41,730 nucleotides of DNA from Chthoniobacterales bacterium (GTDB taxonomy: Bacteria > Verrucomicrobiota > Verrucomicrobiia > Chthoniobacterales > UBA6821): the NCBI GenBank assembly GCA_026461395.1, contig JAPJNA010000006.1, positions 1-41,730 on the forward strand, written 5' to 3'. This document shows positions 22,462 to 32,070 of the stretch, piece by piece (within the stretch, counting starts at the first letter, position 1; each line of letters starts with the position of its first letter). The translations under genes were made by a program, and so were the position numbers. The notes beneath the pieces were generated by a model. It had not been told where the DNA came from, made no database searches, and saw only the letters and a list, made by a program, of their open reading frames with translations.

Positions 22462-24077
22462 GACTTAACTCTCTTCTTGGCCTGTGTAGAGCCTTGCTCG
22501 GGCACGACTTTCTCGACACTTCCATGAGCCTTCTCTGCAAACCATGGTGCAAACAGGGCCTCTCGAAACCAAACGGTGCATTCCTCCATCGAGTCACGTA
22601 GTTCAAAGCTCCGCCGCAGATACGGCTCCCGGAGCTTTTTTTCGACATCACGCTTCTGAGAGCTCATCGCAATGATGAAATCACCCGTCAGTTCCGTTGC
22701 TGTGTGGTCTTTTCCGTAGTAGCCGATGTGCGTGAACTCCCCGAAAATCCACGGAAGCGGATAGTAGCTCTCGATTAACACATCTCCCGATATGCCATGA
22801 TTGCGGGGGTCGCGTGCAGCCATCCCGAGTACAGGCTCGGTCACCACCGCAATGCCTTGCTGGGTCTGGACATAGACATACGGCTCCTTGGGGTCGGTGC
22901 AGTGATGGAAATTCAACCTCAGGGTGACTAGGAGCGATGCCATGAGGAGCACGGCCGCAAACAAAGCTGCTACCCAGCGAACGCAGACTTTCCTCCATAG
23001 TTCCTCAATAAAACATCCGAAGAGCAGGAGAAAGGGCCAGAGGATTGAAACGATACACCATGGCGTCTTGTAAGGGACGATCGAGTAGGCGATCAGAACC
23101 CCCAGACCATAGATCGCCAGATAACGCTGCTGGGCTGGAGTTGGCCAGACCAGACGGAATGCATAGAGCAACCCCAGTAAGGTTGGCCACTCGTAACGAG
23201 CCATTAAGGCAAGCCAGTACCAATTCAGGAAAGCGAATGGACCAATCTGGTAGTCTGTCTTCACATGGCCACCGGCACTGGTTCCAGTCTGGAACCATTT
23301 GATATAGGCTTTGAAGAAATCGAGGGCCCCATGCCAGTTCATGAACGTGCCCGAATAGAAAAAAACCACTACAAGAACCGAAGCTGCGCAGCACTTGAGC
23401 AGATCACAGCTATTCCATTCCTGCTTGGCAATGGGCATTGCCGGACGCGAAGGAACAATCAGTTGCCAAAGCGCCAGACATCCTGCCGCGAGCGCAAAAC
23501 AAACCAAATGGATCACCGCAGTCTCCTTGAGTAGCAGTAACAGCGTTACCCCTGAAGCCGTGATCGCGAGATCGCTCCGGCGAGCATCTTTCCAAAGCCC
23601 GAGCAGCCCAAAGGCCGTGATCATCATTGAAGCAACGAACCACGACTCATGGATCGCATAGCGCCCATAGAAAACGGCTGCGGGTGAGATCGCCAGCGCT
23701 AGTGCTCCGAAGCGTGCGGCAGTCGATCCGAAGAAGCGGTCGAAGCGAAGCGCCATCCAGACCGAGGCAATGCTTGCGAGTACAGCGGGCAGGCGGAGGG
23801 CCCAGAGATTTCTGCCCAAAAGCGAAAGGAAAACAAACAGCGCGTAGAAGTAGAGGGGGCCGTGATAATTATCCGGATCGTAGCGGTAGAATCCCGACAC
23901 CTTCATCTGGTCGACAAACCATCCGTTGATCCCTTCGTCAAAATGGGCCGGCTTCAGATCAAGCCCCCAGAGCCTTAGCAGCGCAGCCAGAAGAATTATG
24001 GCACCCTCGAAAAGAACTCCCCTGCCAACAAGAGCAAGGAGTGGCTTGACGCTGGAATCACTTCGACGAGTCTGCAT
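22458..24077 (-). CDS. Agl23-like membrane protein (TIGR03663-type, GT-C fold)
   Basis: 539 aa. The first luminal loop reads HFDEGINGWFVDQMKVSGFY and RYDPDNYHGPLYFYALFVF, close to the HYDE-x-x-H-GW and YRYDP-x-x-HGP pattern of the TIGR03663 family, called flippase-activity-associated Agl23 in archaeal N-glycosylation. About 11 membrane helices follow, then a soluble C-terminal domain of about 150 residues. It probably transfers or helps translocate a polyprenyl-linked sugar. It forms an operon with the next membrane protein and is divergent from a GT2 gene 15 bases away. Confidence 0.75.
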   Translation of the reverse strand: MQTRRSDSSVKPLLALVGRGVLFEGAIILLAALLRLWGLDLKPAHFDEGINGWFVDQMKVSGFYRYDPDNYHGPLYFYALFVFLSLLGRNLWALRLPAVLASIASVWMALRFDRFFGSTAARFGALALAISPAAVFYGRYAIHESWFVASMMITAFGLLGLWKDARRSDLAITASGVTLLLLLKETAVIHLVCFALAAGCLALWQLIVPSRPAMPIAKQEWNSCDLLKCCAASVLVVVFFYSGTFMNWHGALDFFKAYIKWFQTGTSAGGHVKTDYQIGPFAFLNWYWLALMARYEWPTLLGLLYAFRLVWPTPAQQRYLAIYGLGVLIAYSIVPYKTPWCIVSILWPFLLLFGCFIEELWRKVCVRWVAALFAAVLLMASLLVTLRLNFHHCTDPKEPYVYVQTQQGIAVVTEPVLGMAARDPRNHGISGDVLIESYYPLPWIFGEFTHIGYYGKDHTATELTGDFIIAMSSQKRDVEKKLREPYLRRSFELRDSMEECTVWFREALFAPWFAEKAHGSVEKVVPEQGSTQAKKRVKS

Positions 24078-24092
24078 TCAGACCAAGTAAAC

Positions 24093-24836
24093 GTGCCCCG
24101 AGAAATGAATCAAGATCGCCTAGCCCTCTCCATTGTCATTCCGGCAAGGAACGAGGAGAAACGTCTCCCAAAGACACTGGAACTGATCCGGGACTGGACT
24201 CTCAAATCGGGGCGATTGACGGAGGTAATCCCGGTAGTCCAGGGAGACGACCGCACCGCCGAAATCGTCGATGCGGCCGCAGCGAACGATCCGAACTTGC
24301 TTCCGATCATCCAGCACTCTGGCCAGGGTAAAGGTATGGCTGTCCGTCTCGGCATCACGGCCGCACGGGGATCGATCATTCTCTTTACCGATGCCGACTT
24401 GAGCGTTCCCGTGGAATGCATGGAGGATCTTGTGTGCATGATGGAAGCCCACCCCGAGTTCGATGTCATTCTAGGCAGCAGGCGACTTCCGGACAGTAAG
24501 ATCACAATCGCACAACCTCCAATGAGACAGTTGTCCGGCAAAGCCTTCAATATGGCACTGCGCGTCGGAGGCTTGACCCGTTTTACCGATACGCAGTGTG
24601 GGTGCAAACTCTTCCGTCATATCGCAGCAAAGGAGATCTTTGCTAAATCGGAATTGAACGGATTTGCCTTCGATGTGGAGATCCTCAATATCGCGGAACA
24701 TCTCGGTTATCAGATAAAGGAAGTTCCTGTGACTTGGGCTGATGTCGGAGGCTCTCGGGTCTGGTTGCCCAGAGATGGATTCAGGGCTCTTCGCGATGCG
24801 TGGTCACTTCGAAAGCGCTTTTCTATCTCTCGGTAG
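24093..24836 (+). CDS. Glycosyltransferase family 2, dolichyl-phosphate glycosyltransferase-like
   Basis: 247 aa with GTG 24093 or ATG 24105. A GT-A fold starts with LSIVIPARNEEKRLPKTLEL, followed by QHSGQGKGMAVRLGITAARG, the metal-binding FTDADLSVP (DAD about residues 98-100), DVILGSRRLP and RFTDTQCGCKLFRH. This is the pattern of dolichyl- or undecaprenyl-phosphate beta-glucosyl/mannosyltransferases (ALG5/DPM1 group) without a membrane anchor. It would load a sugar on a polyprenyl phosphate for the two neighbouring GT-C proteins; that link is inferred from position. Confidence 0.82.
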   Translation: MPREMNQDRLALSIVIPARNEEKRLPKTLELIRDWTLKSGRLTEVIPVVQGDDRTAEIVDAAAANDPNLLPIIQHSGQGKGMAVRLGITAARGSIILFTDADLSVPVECMEDLVCMMEAHPEFDVILGSRRLPDSKITIAQPPMRQLSGKAFNMALRVGGLTRFTDTQCGCKLFRHIAAKEIFAKSELNGFAFDVEILNIAEHLGYQIKEVPVTWADVGGSRVWLPRDGFRALRDAWSLRKRFSISR

Positions 24837-24846
24837 AAACCGCCGG

Positions 24847-25908
24847 CTACAAACTGGATCTCTTGAGAAGCAAGTCCTCTGCGGCAAAGAGACCTGAAAG
24901 CCACGCCCCCTCGACACGACCTCCATGGAGACCATCCCCTATGAGATAGAGGGGCTCGTGGCAAGGGGCCTTCAAGAAGCCGCTTGGCGTACTCGGTCCC
25001 TTCGGATGGGCATAACGCCAGCGATGTACCACGAGATCAACGGGATGATTCATCCAGTCCCCGCCGATCAAAGCCGCCTCCTTCAGTAACTCTTCTCCAG
25101 CATTTTTTAACTCTTCCTTGGAGGCCTGAAGCCAGAGAGAGCTGTATTCGGGAGATGCATGGATGACGGCAATGGAGCCAGGAGTCTCACGGGTTCTCTT
25201 GGAAGAGTCCCAGGCCATCCAGGAAATCGGTGAGGTCATATCTCTAACTTGAATCCCACGCCAGAGTGGAGACTCGGTAACATCCGGATATCGGGCGATC
25301 ACGGCAATGCATGGGCCGCAGGTGATCCTGGCCGCAAACTCCTGCTGCTCAAGAGAGAGGCGGTCGCTGACCAATTTCATCGCTTGGGGAAGTGGGGCGG
25401 AAACCAAGAGTGCTCTGGCACTTACCGGCGAGGAGGGGTGGGCGGAATCGGCATACAGATGCCAGATCCCCCCCTCCAAGATCACGGAATCCACCTGAAA
25501 CTCCCTGACAACATCCAGCCCCTTCGCTAGGAACTTACCAAGCAGACTCATCCCACCACGACACGCATAACGGGTATCCTTCCACTGCTCTTCGGGCTCA
25601 TGAAGCGATCCGTTTTGCCAGGTCATGAAGCCCTCCGACCAAGGAAAACAGATCCCCTGTTCTTGCCAACGCCCAACCTGATTTTGAAACCTAAGATCCC
25701 GTGCGGTGAAGAACTGAGCTCCGTGGTCGATGGGAATTTCGCCACCTTCAGCTAGAGTTATCCTGCGCGTGGCCGCGCGTCCGCCGAGGCCCCGGCTTTT
25801 CTCCACCACGACCACATCAAGACCTGCCTCCCGGAGGCGTTTTGCAGCGGTAAGACCGCTGATGCCTGCGCCAATGATAGCAACATCATGGAGAGTCGTC
25901 GTGCTCAT
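24847..25908 (-). CDS. FAD-dependent oxidoreductase, renalase-like
   Basis: 353 aa. An N-terminal dinucleotide-binding motif VAIIGAGISGLTAAKRLREA ends in a conserved acidic VVVVEKSRGLGGRAATRR, typical of the renalase/amine oxidase-like flavoproteins. IDHGAQFFTARD is another mark of the group. The C-terminal FAD-binding end is LYLIGDGLHGGRVEGAWLSG. Bacterial renalases oxidise isomeric dihydronicotinamide cofactors; the substrate here is not certain. The ATG overlaps the stop of the RNase HIII gene by four bases (ATGA), so they are coupled. Confidence 0.82.
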   Translation of the reverse strand: MSTTTLHDVAIIGAGISGLTAAKRLREAGLDVVVVEKSRGLGGRAATRRITLAEGGEIPIDHGAQFFTARDLRFQNQVGRWQEQGICFPWSEGFMTWQNGSLHEPEEQWKDTRYACRGGMSLLGKFLAKGLDVVREFQVDSVILEGGIWHLYADSAHPSSPVSARALLVSAPLPQAMKLVSDRLSLEQQEFAARITCGPCIAVIARYPDVTESPLWRGIQVRDMTSPISWMAWDSSKRTRETPGSIAVIHASPEYSSLWLQASKEELKNAGEELLKEAALIGGDWMNHPVDLVVHRWRYAHPKGPSTPSGFLKAPCHEPLYLIGDGLHGGRVEGAWLSGLFAAEDLLLKRSSL

Positions 25909-26831
25909 GGCTCTTGGAAGGTTGCGAGAATTTCTGATGCTGTCTTGAAGTGCATCTTGGCAACTTTGGAAAGCATTCCGGCACCGTACATCCTGATCAC
26001 TTCGGTGGCGGCACTCTTCACTTTAGCCGAGACCCCTTTGGCCAGAGTGATCTCAAGATCCTTACTATGCTTGTCCAGCCAGTCGATGAAGCCCTCGCGG
26101 GCCAGAATCGATGCAGCTGCAACGGCGTAGTCGCTCTCCGCCTTCGTGCGTTGATCGAGCTGAATTTTGCTGCCTTTTTCGAGCAGCGCTTTCTCAAGCA
26201 CCCGCGCATCGGCGAATTTATCGGAAAGCGCGCGGCGGCACCCTGGAACTCGGGCGCAAAGATTCTCGATAATGCGGGCATGGCCCCAGGCGAGCAGGCG
26301 GTTCAGGTTCCCAATCTTGGCGTAGAGCTGGTTGTACTTTTCAGGGCTGATCACAATAATTTCTGAGGGTGCTCCCGAATTCCGAATTACCCGGGCAAGT
26401 TCCCGGATCTTCTTGTCCGTTCCGATCCCCTTACTGTCACGGATGCCCTCATCGCGCAGATGTCGTGCCAGATCACCATCAACATAGACCCCCGCAATCA
26501 CCAAGGGCCCAAAGAGATCCCCTTTACCGCTCTCATCGATGCCGAAGTGGGGGGCGAATTGCTCAGGCTCATGCACCTCCTCATAGCCCAGACGAGCTTC
26601 GCCGAGAATCTCAGGCTCCAGAACGAAGGTAATGAAATCCTCCAGCCCGCGCCCCTGCAAGAGAGCCTTCGGCCCCTTTTCATAGACTGCGATATTGAGC
26701 TTCTCCTTAGTTGCGGCGTAGAGGGTGTACGGCTTCTCGAGGAACGTAAATCCTCGCTCGCGAAGAAGAGTCTGCAACTTTGCCGCCTGCTCGGGTGTCA
26801 GCGGATAGGTCTGGGAGTGAAGCGGGGGCAT
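25905..26831 (-). CDS. rnhC: Ribonuclease HIII
   Basis: 308 aa from ATG 26831 (MPPLHSQTYPLTPEQAAKLQ), rather than 26876. The N-terminal about 90 residues are the TBP-like substrate-binding domain of the HIII type (LRERGFTFLEKPYTLYAATK). The catalytic domain starts with FGIDESGKGDLFGPLVIAGV (DEXGKGD motif) and has RDSKGIGTDKKI and LSDKFADARV with the further acidic residues. It removes RNA from RNA:DNA hybrids. HIII rather than HII is found in Firmicutes and Chlamydiae, in line with a PVC origin. It is divergent from mutY and their start codons overlap. Confidence 0.92.
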   Translation of the reverse strand: MPPLHSQTYPLTPEQAAKLQTLLRERGFTFLEKPYTLYAATKEKLNIAVYEKGPKALLQGRGLEDFITFVLEPEILGEARLGYEEVHEPEQFAPHFGIDESGKGDLFGPLVIAGVYVDGDLARHLRDEGIRDSKGIGTDKKIRELARVIRNSGAPSEIIVISPEKYNQLYAKIGNLNRLLAWGHARIIENLCARVPGCRRALSDKFADARVLEKALLEKGSKIQLDQRTKAESDYAVAAASILAREGFIDWLDKHSKDLEITLAKGVSAKVKSAATEVIRMYGAGMLSKVAKMHFKTASEILATFQEP

Positions 26832-27924
26832 GAAAAATGGAAAAAGGCAGGCGGAGCGGCTTGATGTTTTTCTCACCGTGCCCTACGAGCCTACTGTGGA
26901 CAAGCAGAAGAGACCCGCAAGCAAAGTAAGATTATCGCACTTAACAAAGCGGTTAGGCAATGCGCGTGAAGAACTTCTGAAATGGCATGATCTCCATGGC
27001 AGGCATGAACTCCCGTGGCGAAAGGATCACAATCCCTACGCCGTCCTTGTCTCAGAGTTCATGCTTCAGCAGACCACGGTTTCCACGGTGATGCCGCGTT
27101 TCCATGCCTGGATGGGCCGCTTCCCAACCATCAGCGACTTGGCAGAGGCGGAGGAGCAGGAGGTCCTCGCGGCTTGGGAAGGACTAGGATACTATTCCAG
27201 AGCACGAAGGCTTCATGCAGCGGCGCGAACTGTGATGGAGCGCCATGGAGGTGATATCCCGGTGGAGGAATCAGACCTGCTATCACTGCCGGGAATCGGA
27301 GCCTATACGGCGGCGGCGATCCGTGCCTTTGCCTATGATCAGCACGCCGTGGTGCTCGACACGAATATCATCCGGGTCCTAGCCCGCTGGGGAAACATGA
27401 GCGATCCCATCGATACGGCTCTTGGGAAAAACAACCTTGCCGCAATCGCCGCTAGTTTTTTCCCTAGAACCGAATGCCGTGCTATGGCATCTGCCCTGAT
27501 GGATCTTGGAGCAACGATCTGCAAGTCGGGTGATCCCGACTGTACATCCTGCCCCCTTCAGAAAACATGCAGAGTGAGTGAGCCAAAAAAACTCCCAAAA
27601 AAATCCTCCCGCTCCGTGACGACCAAACTTGTCGAACACCGCGCCTGGTTCTGGAAAGCGAATCGGCTCTATCTAGAGCAATCGCAAGGGCCTCGCTGGC
27701 GGGGTCTCTGGATTCTGCCAGAGCTGGGGAACGCTCAATCCAGCGGACGCATCCTCCCCGAGATTACGTACCCCATCACACGCTACAGAGTCAAGATGAA
27801 GGTCCACCGGGTGGTCGGGAAGATTCCAGCCCTACTGAAAGGCTTCACGGTGGATGAACTGGTGGCGCTGCCGATGCCTTCGCCCTTTCGCAAAGTCATC
27901 GTGAATCTCGCGTCAGGCTCTTAG
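26830..27924 (+). CDS. mutY: A/G-specific adenine glycosylase
   Basis: 364 aa. Removes adenine mispaired with 8-oxoguanine. Seen: ELPWRKDHNPYAVLVSEFML, QQTTVSTV (with the catalytic Glu of SEFMLQQT), the helix-hairpin-helix LPGIGAYTAAAI, VLDTNIIRVLAR with the catalytic Asp, and the 4Fe-4S loop C-x6-C-x2-C-x5-C in CKSGDPDCTSCPLQKTC. The C-terminal NUDIX-like domain is present (WFWKANRLYLEQ, WRGLWILPEL). The ATG at 26830 adds about 45 residues before the usual start; a GTG at 26878 is an alternative. ATG 26830 overlaps the start codon of the divergent RNase HIII gene in CATG. Confidence 0.93.
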   Translation: MKNGKRQAERLDVFLTVPYEPTVDKQKRPASKVRLSHLTKRLGNAREELLKWHDLHGRHELPWRKDHNPYAVLVSEFMLQQTTVSTVMPRFHAWMGRFPTISDLAEAEEQEVLAAWEGLGYYSRARRLHAAARTVMERHGGDIPVEESDLLSLPGIGAYTAAAIRAFAYDQHAVVLDTNIIRVLARWGNMSDPIDTALGKNNLAAIAASFFPRTECRAMASALMDLGATICKSGDPDCTSCPLQKTCRVSEPKKLPKKSSRSVTTKLVEHRAWFWKANRLYLEQSQGPRWRGLWILPELGNAQSSGRILPEITYPITRYRVKMKVHRVVGKIPALLKGFTVDELVALPMPSPFRKVIVNLASGS

Positions 27925-27992
27925 GAGAAGAGTAGCATCTTTTGGATGATGGGCGATTGCCGCGGATTGACATCCAAGTCATAGTAACTGCG

Positions 27993-29216
27993 ATGGCATC
28001 TAAGTCGCCCACCACCAACAACCTTACCAGCTTTCCCGACCAATATGGCCACTTCGGTCCTTACGGGGGGCGTTTTGTTCCGGAAACCTTAATGACCGCA
28101 CTGCTCGAGCTTGAGCAGCAGTATGATGATGCCAAGAAAGATCCCGCCTTCCGGAATGAGTTGGCCTCGCTACTCCAGGAATTTGCAGGTCGTCCCACTC
28201 CTCTTTATTTCGCCGAACGCCTGACTAAGGAACTTGGAGGAGCCAAGATTTACCTGAAGCGTGAAGACCTGCTTCATACCGGCGCTCACAAGATCAATAA
28301 CGCCCTCGGCCAGATCTTGCTAGCTAGGCGCATGGGCAAGAAGCGGATTATCGCCGAGACAGGGGCTGGCCAGCACGGCGTCGCCACAGCCACGGCGGCA
28401 GCACGCTTTGGGTTCCAATGCCGCATTTACATGGGAGCAGTTGATATGGAGCGCCAGGCACTGAATGTCGCCCGCATGCGCTTTCTTGGAGCTGAGGTGA
28501 TAGGTGTCACCGCCGGTCAGGCTACGCTCAAGGAAGCGATCAACGAGGCGATGCGTGACTGGGTTACCAATGTCCGCGACACCCACTACATTCTCGGTTC
28601 AGCCCTCGGGGCTCATCCTTATCCGATGATTGTGCGAGATTTTCACCGGATCATCGGGGATGAGGCACGTAAGCAGATCCTCCAGCGCGAGGAGCGACTG
28701 CCTGATCTTCTGGTGGCCTGTGTTGGTGGCGGAAGCAATGCCATCGGCCTCTTCTATGCCTTCCTTAATGACGAAAATGTCAGGATGACCGGGGTCGAGG
28801 CCGGCGGCGGCGGCATTATTCGGGGTAAGCATGCGGCACGCTTTCAGGGGGGTAAGTTGGGGGTTCTTCAGGGAACTAAGACCTGGCTTCTGGCTGATGA
28901 CGATGGACAAATCGAACTGACCCACTCGGTCTCCGCGGGACTAGATTATGCCGCAATCGGACCCGAGCATAGCTTCCTGAAGGACGTCGGTCGGATTGAT
29001 TACTCCTACGCCACTGATGACGATGCTCTTGCCGCCTTCCACAAACTTTCCTCGATCGAAGGGATCATCCCCGCGCTCGAGACCGCCCATGCCATTGCTG
29101 AGGTAATTAAGATCGCCCCGACGATGACCCCCGATCAGCTCATCGTGGTGAATCTCTCAGGCCGGGGTGACAAGGATGTGCAGCAGGTGGCAGCTCTTGA
29201 GGCCGAGGAGGCCTGA
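27993..29216 (+). CDS. trpB: Tryptophan synthase beta chain
   Basis: 407 aa from ATG 27993 ([20 protein letters not shown]); an upstream TTG-type start at 27942 has no family support. Catalyses indole + serine to tryptophan with PLP. Seen: [43 protein letters not shown] (PLP Lys in HKIN), [31 protein letters not shown] (phosphate-binding) and [16 protein letters not shown]. This is the classical TrpB1. The usual partner trpA is not next to it; the gene stands alone between mutY and the convergent export gene. No trp leader or attenuator is visible in the 68 bases upstream. Confidence 0.96.
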   Translation: MASKSPTTNNLTSFPDQYGHFGPYGGRFVPETLMTALLELEQQYDDAKKDPAFRNELASLLQEFAGRPTPLYFAERLTKELGGAKIYLKREDLLHTGAHKINNALGQILLARRMGKKRIIAETGAGQHGVATATAAARFGFQCRIYMGAVDMERQALNVARMRFLGAEVIGVTAGQATLKEAINEAMRDWVTNVRDTHYILGSALGAHPYPMIVRDFHRIIGDEARKQILQREERLPDLLVACVGGGSNAIGLFYAFLNDENVRMTGVEAGGGGIIRGKHAARFQGGKLGVLQGTKTWLLADDDGQIELTHSVSAGLDYAAIGPEHSFLKDVGRIDYSYATDDDALAAFHKLSSIEGIIPALETAHAIAEVIKIAPTMTPDQLIVVNLSGRGDKDVQQVAALEAEEA

Positions 29217-29252
29217 TGTTTTCCTGAAGCTTTTCTGAATCGGGATCTGATC

Positions 29253-29813
29253 CTACCAGAAACTTCTCGGAACGGAGATCTTGTCACCAGGCTCCACGGC
29301 AGGGTCCGCATCGATATTTTGGCGGACTTTTTTGACATTCACAAAGGTTCTGCTGCCATTTCTAGTAATCGTTACCTTGGTCTGATCGGCATAATCCGTG
29401 AATCCGCCACAGGCAGTGATAGCGCCGAGAATCGTCAGATCAGATGTATACTTCACTCGCTGGGGTCCTCTGACATCCCCCTCGACATCGACAAACCTGT
29501 CGAATTGCACAGAGACCGTCACGATAGGGGATGAATAAATACCCTTGGTTTTGAAACTTGTTTCAATGCTGTTCTGGACTTCGGCCTGCTTGAGTCCTGC
29601 GGCACGGATTTTGCCGATATAGGGAATATTGATGTCACCAGCTCCATCAATGGTGTAGGCCCCGGAAACCTGACTGATTTCTTCGGAGGGAACGCCGGCT
29701 AGACGGACGCTCAATATATCACCGGAATGGAGTGCCACTTCTTTGGCCTGTAGTGGAATTCCCCCAGAGAGAAGGAAAATCAAAAGGAGGGCATGCCGGA
29801 TCAGGGGCTTCAT
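29253..29813 (-). CDS. Polysaccharide export protein, Wza-like
   Basis: 186 aa from ATG 29813, which gives a clean signal peptide (RHALLLIFLLSGGIPLQAKE); longer frames run into the kinase gene. Residues about 30-110 are the polysaccharide biosynthesis/export domain (LHSGDILSVRLAGVPSEE, DGAGDINIPYIGKIRAAGLK), and a SLBB-like strand region follows (VDVEGDVRGPQRVKYTSDLT to VEPGDKISVPRSFW). It is about half the length of E. coli Wza and has no lipobox or membrane-spanning C-terminal helix, so it likely forms only a periplasmic ring and relies on a separate outer-membrane channel. It is 7 bases downstream of the kinase gene. Confidence 0.85.
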   Translation of the reverse strand: MKPLIRHALLLIFLLSGGIPLQAKEVALHSGDILSVRLAGVPSEEISQVSGAYTIDGAGDINIPYIGKIRAAGLKQAEVQNSIETSFKTKGIYSSPIVTVSVQFDRFVDVEGDVRGPQRVKYTSDLTILGAITACGGFTDYADQTKVTITRNGSRTFVNVKKVRQNIDADPAVEPGDKISVPRSFW

Positions 29814-29820
29814 CGTGGAT

Positions 29821-31965
29821 TTAATATTTACCATCTGCTTCCTTCTTGGAAGAGGCATCCTTTTCAGGTGTTTTCTCTGCAGCATTCTTGGACTGTTGTG
29901 GACTGTAGTACTGATAGTAACTCGTGTAGTATTCGTAATATTCGTCGTGTCGGATATCCGTGTTGTTGAGGACGCATCCCACAATCTTGGCCCCGACATT
30001 CTGCAAAGTTTGCTTCACACGTAACAGCATTGCTTTGGGGAAGCGGCGATGCTGCACCACGACCAGCGTGAGATCCACCGAACTGGCGATGACAGAGGCA
30101 TCGCTGACTCCTAGGACGGGGGGAGAATCAAAAAACACCATGTCGTATGATGCTCTGAGCTGCTGGATCAGATCGATCATCCGTTGCGAATTAAGAATTC
30201 CCACGGCATCGATAGGCAACCTGCCGCTCGGCATAAACCAGAGATTATCAATGGGGGTGCTCATAATGAGAGGTTCAAATGGAATATCTGTGGTAAGGAA
30301 GTCCGTGAGCCCTCGATCGTTGGCAAAGCCAAAAAACCTATGTTGAGAGGGTCTTCTTAAATCCGCATCGACAATGAGCGTGCGGTAACCGCCCTTGGCA
30401 AAGGTAAAAGCAAGGTTGTTGAGGGTCGTGGATTTACCCTCACCCACTCCACCACTCACGATCGTTAAAGTTTTTGCATCCGGAGACTTCCGGTTGAATT
30501 CGATATTGGTTCGCATGATGCGATACCCCTCCGCATCCGAGCAGTCGGCGGGGGCATCCTTGAGGATTGCGATATCCCGTGGGATAACTGCCAGAACTGG
30601 AACTCCAAGCGCAGCCTCAATGTCCTGCATGGTCTTCACGCTGGTATCAAGGTACTCGATCAGGAAGGCCAACCCAATGCCGAGAGCCAATCCCACAGCC
30701 ACGGCGATAGCCATATTCTTCCCCACCTTGGGTTTGGCTGGGAAATCGGATACCTCGGCTTTTTCCCAGATGGTGGCGGGACTCTGGGGCATCGTACGCT
30801 GCATTGCCTCGGTGGAGTAACGTGTCTCGGCAGACTCTAGGATGCGCTTGGCCTTGAGATATTCGTTTTTGGCCTCTTGGTAGTGGAGCGCTTTTGATTT
30901 GGAATCCTGCTCACCTGTTCGGGCCTCGCTCAGCTTGAGCTCCATGGCTTCGAGAGCCTTCTGGTTAATCTCCAGATTCGCAACCAGGGACTTGCGCAGG
31001 ATGCCGATCTGATTTCCCAGTTGTTCGGCGTAGACTTTTTTCCTGGCCTGCAATGACTGCACGGAAGGGTGATTCGCACCAAGCCCAGAGCTGAGTAGTT
31101 GAGCCTCCTGAGAAACGCAGGCCTCGTACTGGGGCAGGATCTGAGAGATCGTCGCATCATCCATCTCGAAGGTTTTCAGACTCCGGATAATCTGGTCATC
31201 CGTCATTCCCTTAATCTGTTCCTGCTTGGAACGCAGGGTCGCCACCCGGATCCGGGCATCGTTCACTTGACCCTCAACGCTGACTAGGATGTTCTTCTCA
31301 GCAAGGCTGAGGTCTTCCACGCTCTCGGGATTCAAATCATTAATCTTAGCCTCGATTCTCATCTTCGTCATCGCATCCCTGAGTGCTTCGGTCTTGATGC
31401 GCTGTTTATTGACCTCGTCCTCAAGCTGGACCAAGGAACGGGCCACCCATCCCTGCTGCTCGTCGATACGCTTTTTCTGGTATTCCAGTGCGATCGTATT
31501 CGCTAGGTCGGCCGCTTCTTGGCGATCGGTATCCAGGATTGAGATCTGGATCAGGTCGGTCCCTCTGACCTCGGAAACACTCATCATTCCGCGCAGCCTC
31601 ATGAAGGCCACATCCCTTGATCGAAGATCCCATTTCTGGAGAAGCTTCATGGTGTCGACGACTGGATAGAGGATCTCCTTGCGCTGGAGAATCTGGAACT
31701 GAGTGGTTGCGAAGCGTGGATCGACACCCCGTCCTCCATCCGAACCGAAAATGTGCATGTTGTTGTTATCCTCCTTCACCTGCATCGTGACAGATGACTG
31801 GTACTGCCTGGGGGTCAGATAGGTGGACACACCAGCTGTGGTCACGACCAGCAGGAAGACAAGGATGATGAGCGGCAGGCGGACGCGGATAACCCTCCAG
31901 TAATCCAGCATGTGGAGATTGATTTCCCCGGTATCGCCGCCCCCCTCGTTATGTTGATACTGCAT
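29821..31965 (-). CDS. Chain-length determinant/BY-kinase (Wzc-like)
   Basis: 714 aa. A Wzz domain starts with membrane helix 31-50, followed by a long coiled coil (about 150-395) and a second helix (418-438). The cytoplasmic bacterial tyrosine kinase domain shows Walker A GGVGEGKST (505-513), Walker A' LIVDADLRR (530-538) and Walker B MVFFDSPPV (609-617). The C-terminus carries a cluster of eight Tyr in twelve residues (676-687) and ends in Tyr714, the expected autophosphorylation sites. It controls chain length and polymerisation of an exopolysaccharide. It is the central gene of the minus-strand locus. No separate phosphatase (Wzb) is in the window. Confidence 0.92.
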   Translation of the reverse strand: MQYQHNEGGGDTGEINLHMLDYWRVIRVRLPLIILVFLLVVTTAGVSTYLTPRQYQSSVTMQVKEDNNNMHIFGSDGGRGVDPRFATTQFQILQRKEILYPVVDTMKLLQKWDLRSRDVAFMRLRGMMSVSEVRGTDLIQISILDTDRQEAADLANTIALEYQKKRIDEQQGWVARSLVQLEDEVNKQRIKTEALRDAMTKMRIEAKINDLNPESVEDLSLAEKNILVSVEGQVNDARIRVATLRSKQEQIKGMTDDQIIRSLKTFEMDDATISQILPQYEACVSQEAQLLSSGLGANHPSVQSLQARKKVYAEQLGNQIGILRKSLVANLEINQKALEAMELKLSEARTGEQDSKSKALHYQEAKNEYLKAKRILESAETRYSTEAMQRTMPQSPATIWEKAEVSDFPAKPKVGKNMAIAVAVGLALGIGLAFLIEYLDTSVKTMQDIEAALGVPVLAVIPRDIAILKDAPADCSDAEGYRIMRTNIEFNRKSPDAKTLTIVSGGVGEGKSTTLNNLAFTFAKGGYRTLIVDADLRRPSQHRFFGFANDRGLTDFLTTDIPFEPLIMSTPIDNLWFMPSGRLPIDAVGILNSQRMIDLIQQLRASYDMVFFDSPPVLGVSDASVIASSVDLTLVVVQHRRFPKAMLLRVKQTLQNVGAKIVGCVLNNTDIRHDEYYEYYTSYYQYYSPQQSKNAAEKTPEKDASSKKEADGKY

Positions 31966-32070
31966 GAAAAAATTAGATCTGTTGAATGACTGGAATCCGT
32001 ATGTTCAAGAAATCGGAAGCGATTTCAGGAAAAATAAACCAACCCCTCACAATTGTCCAAGGGATGTCGC

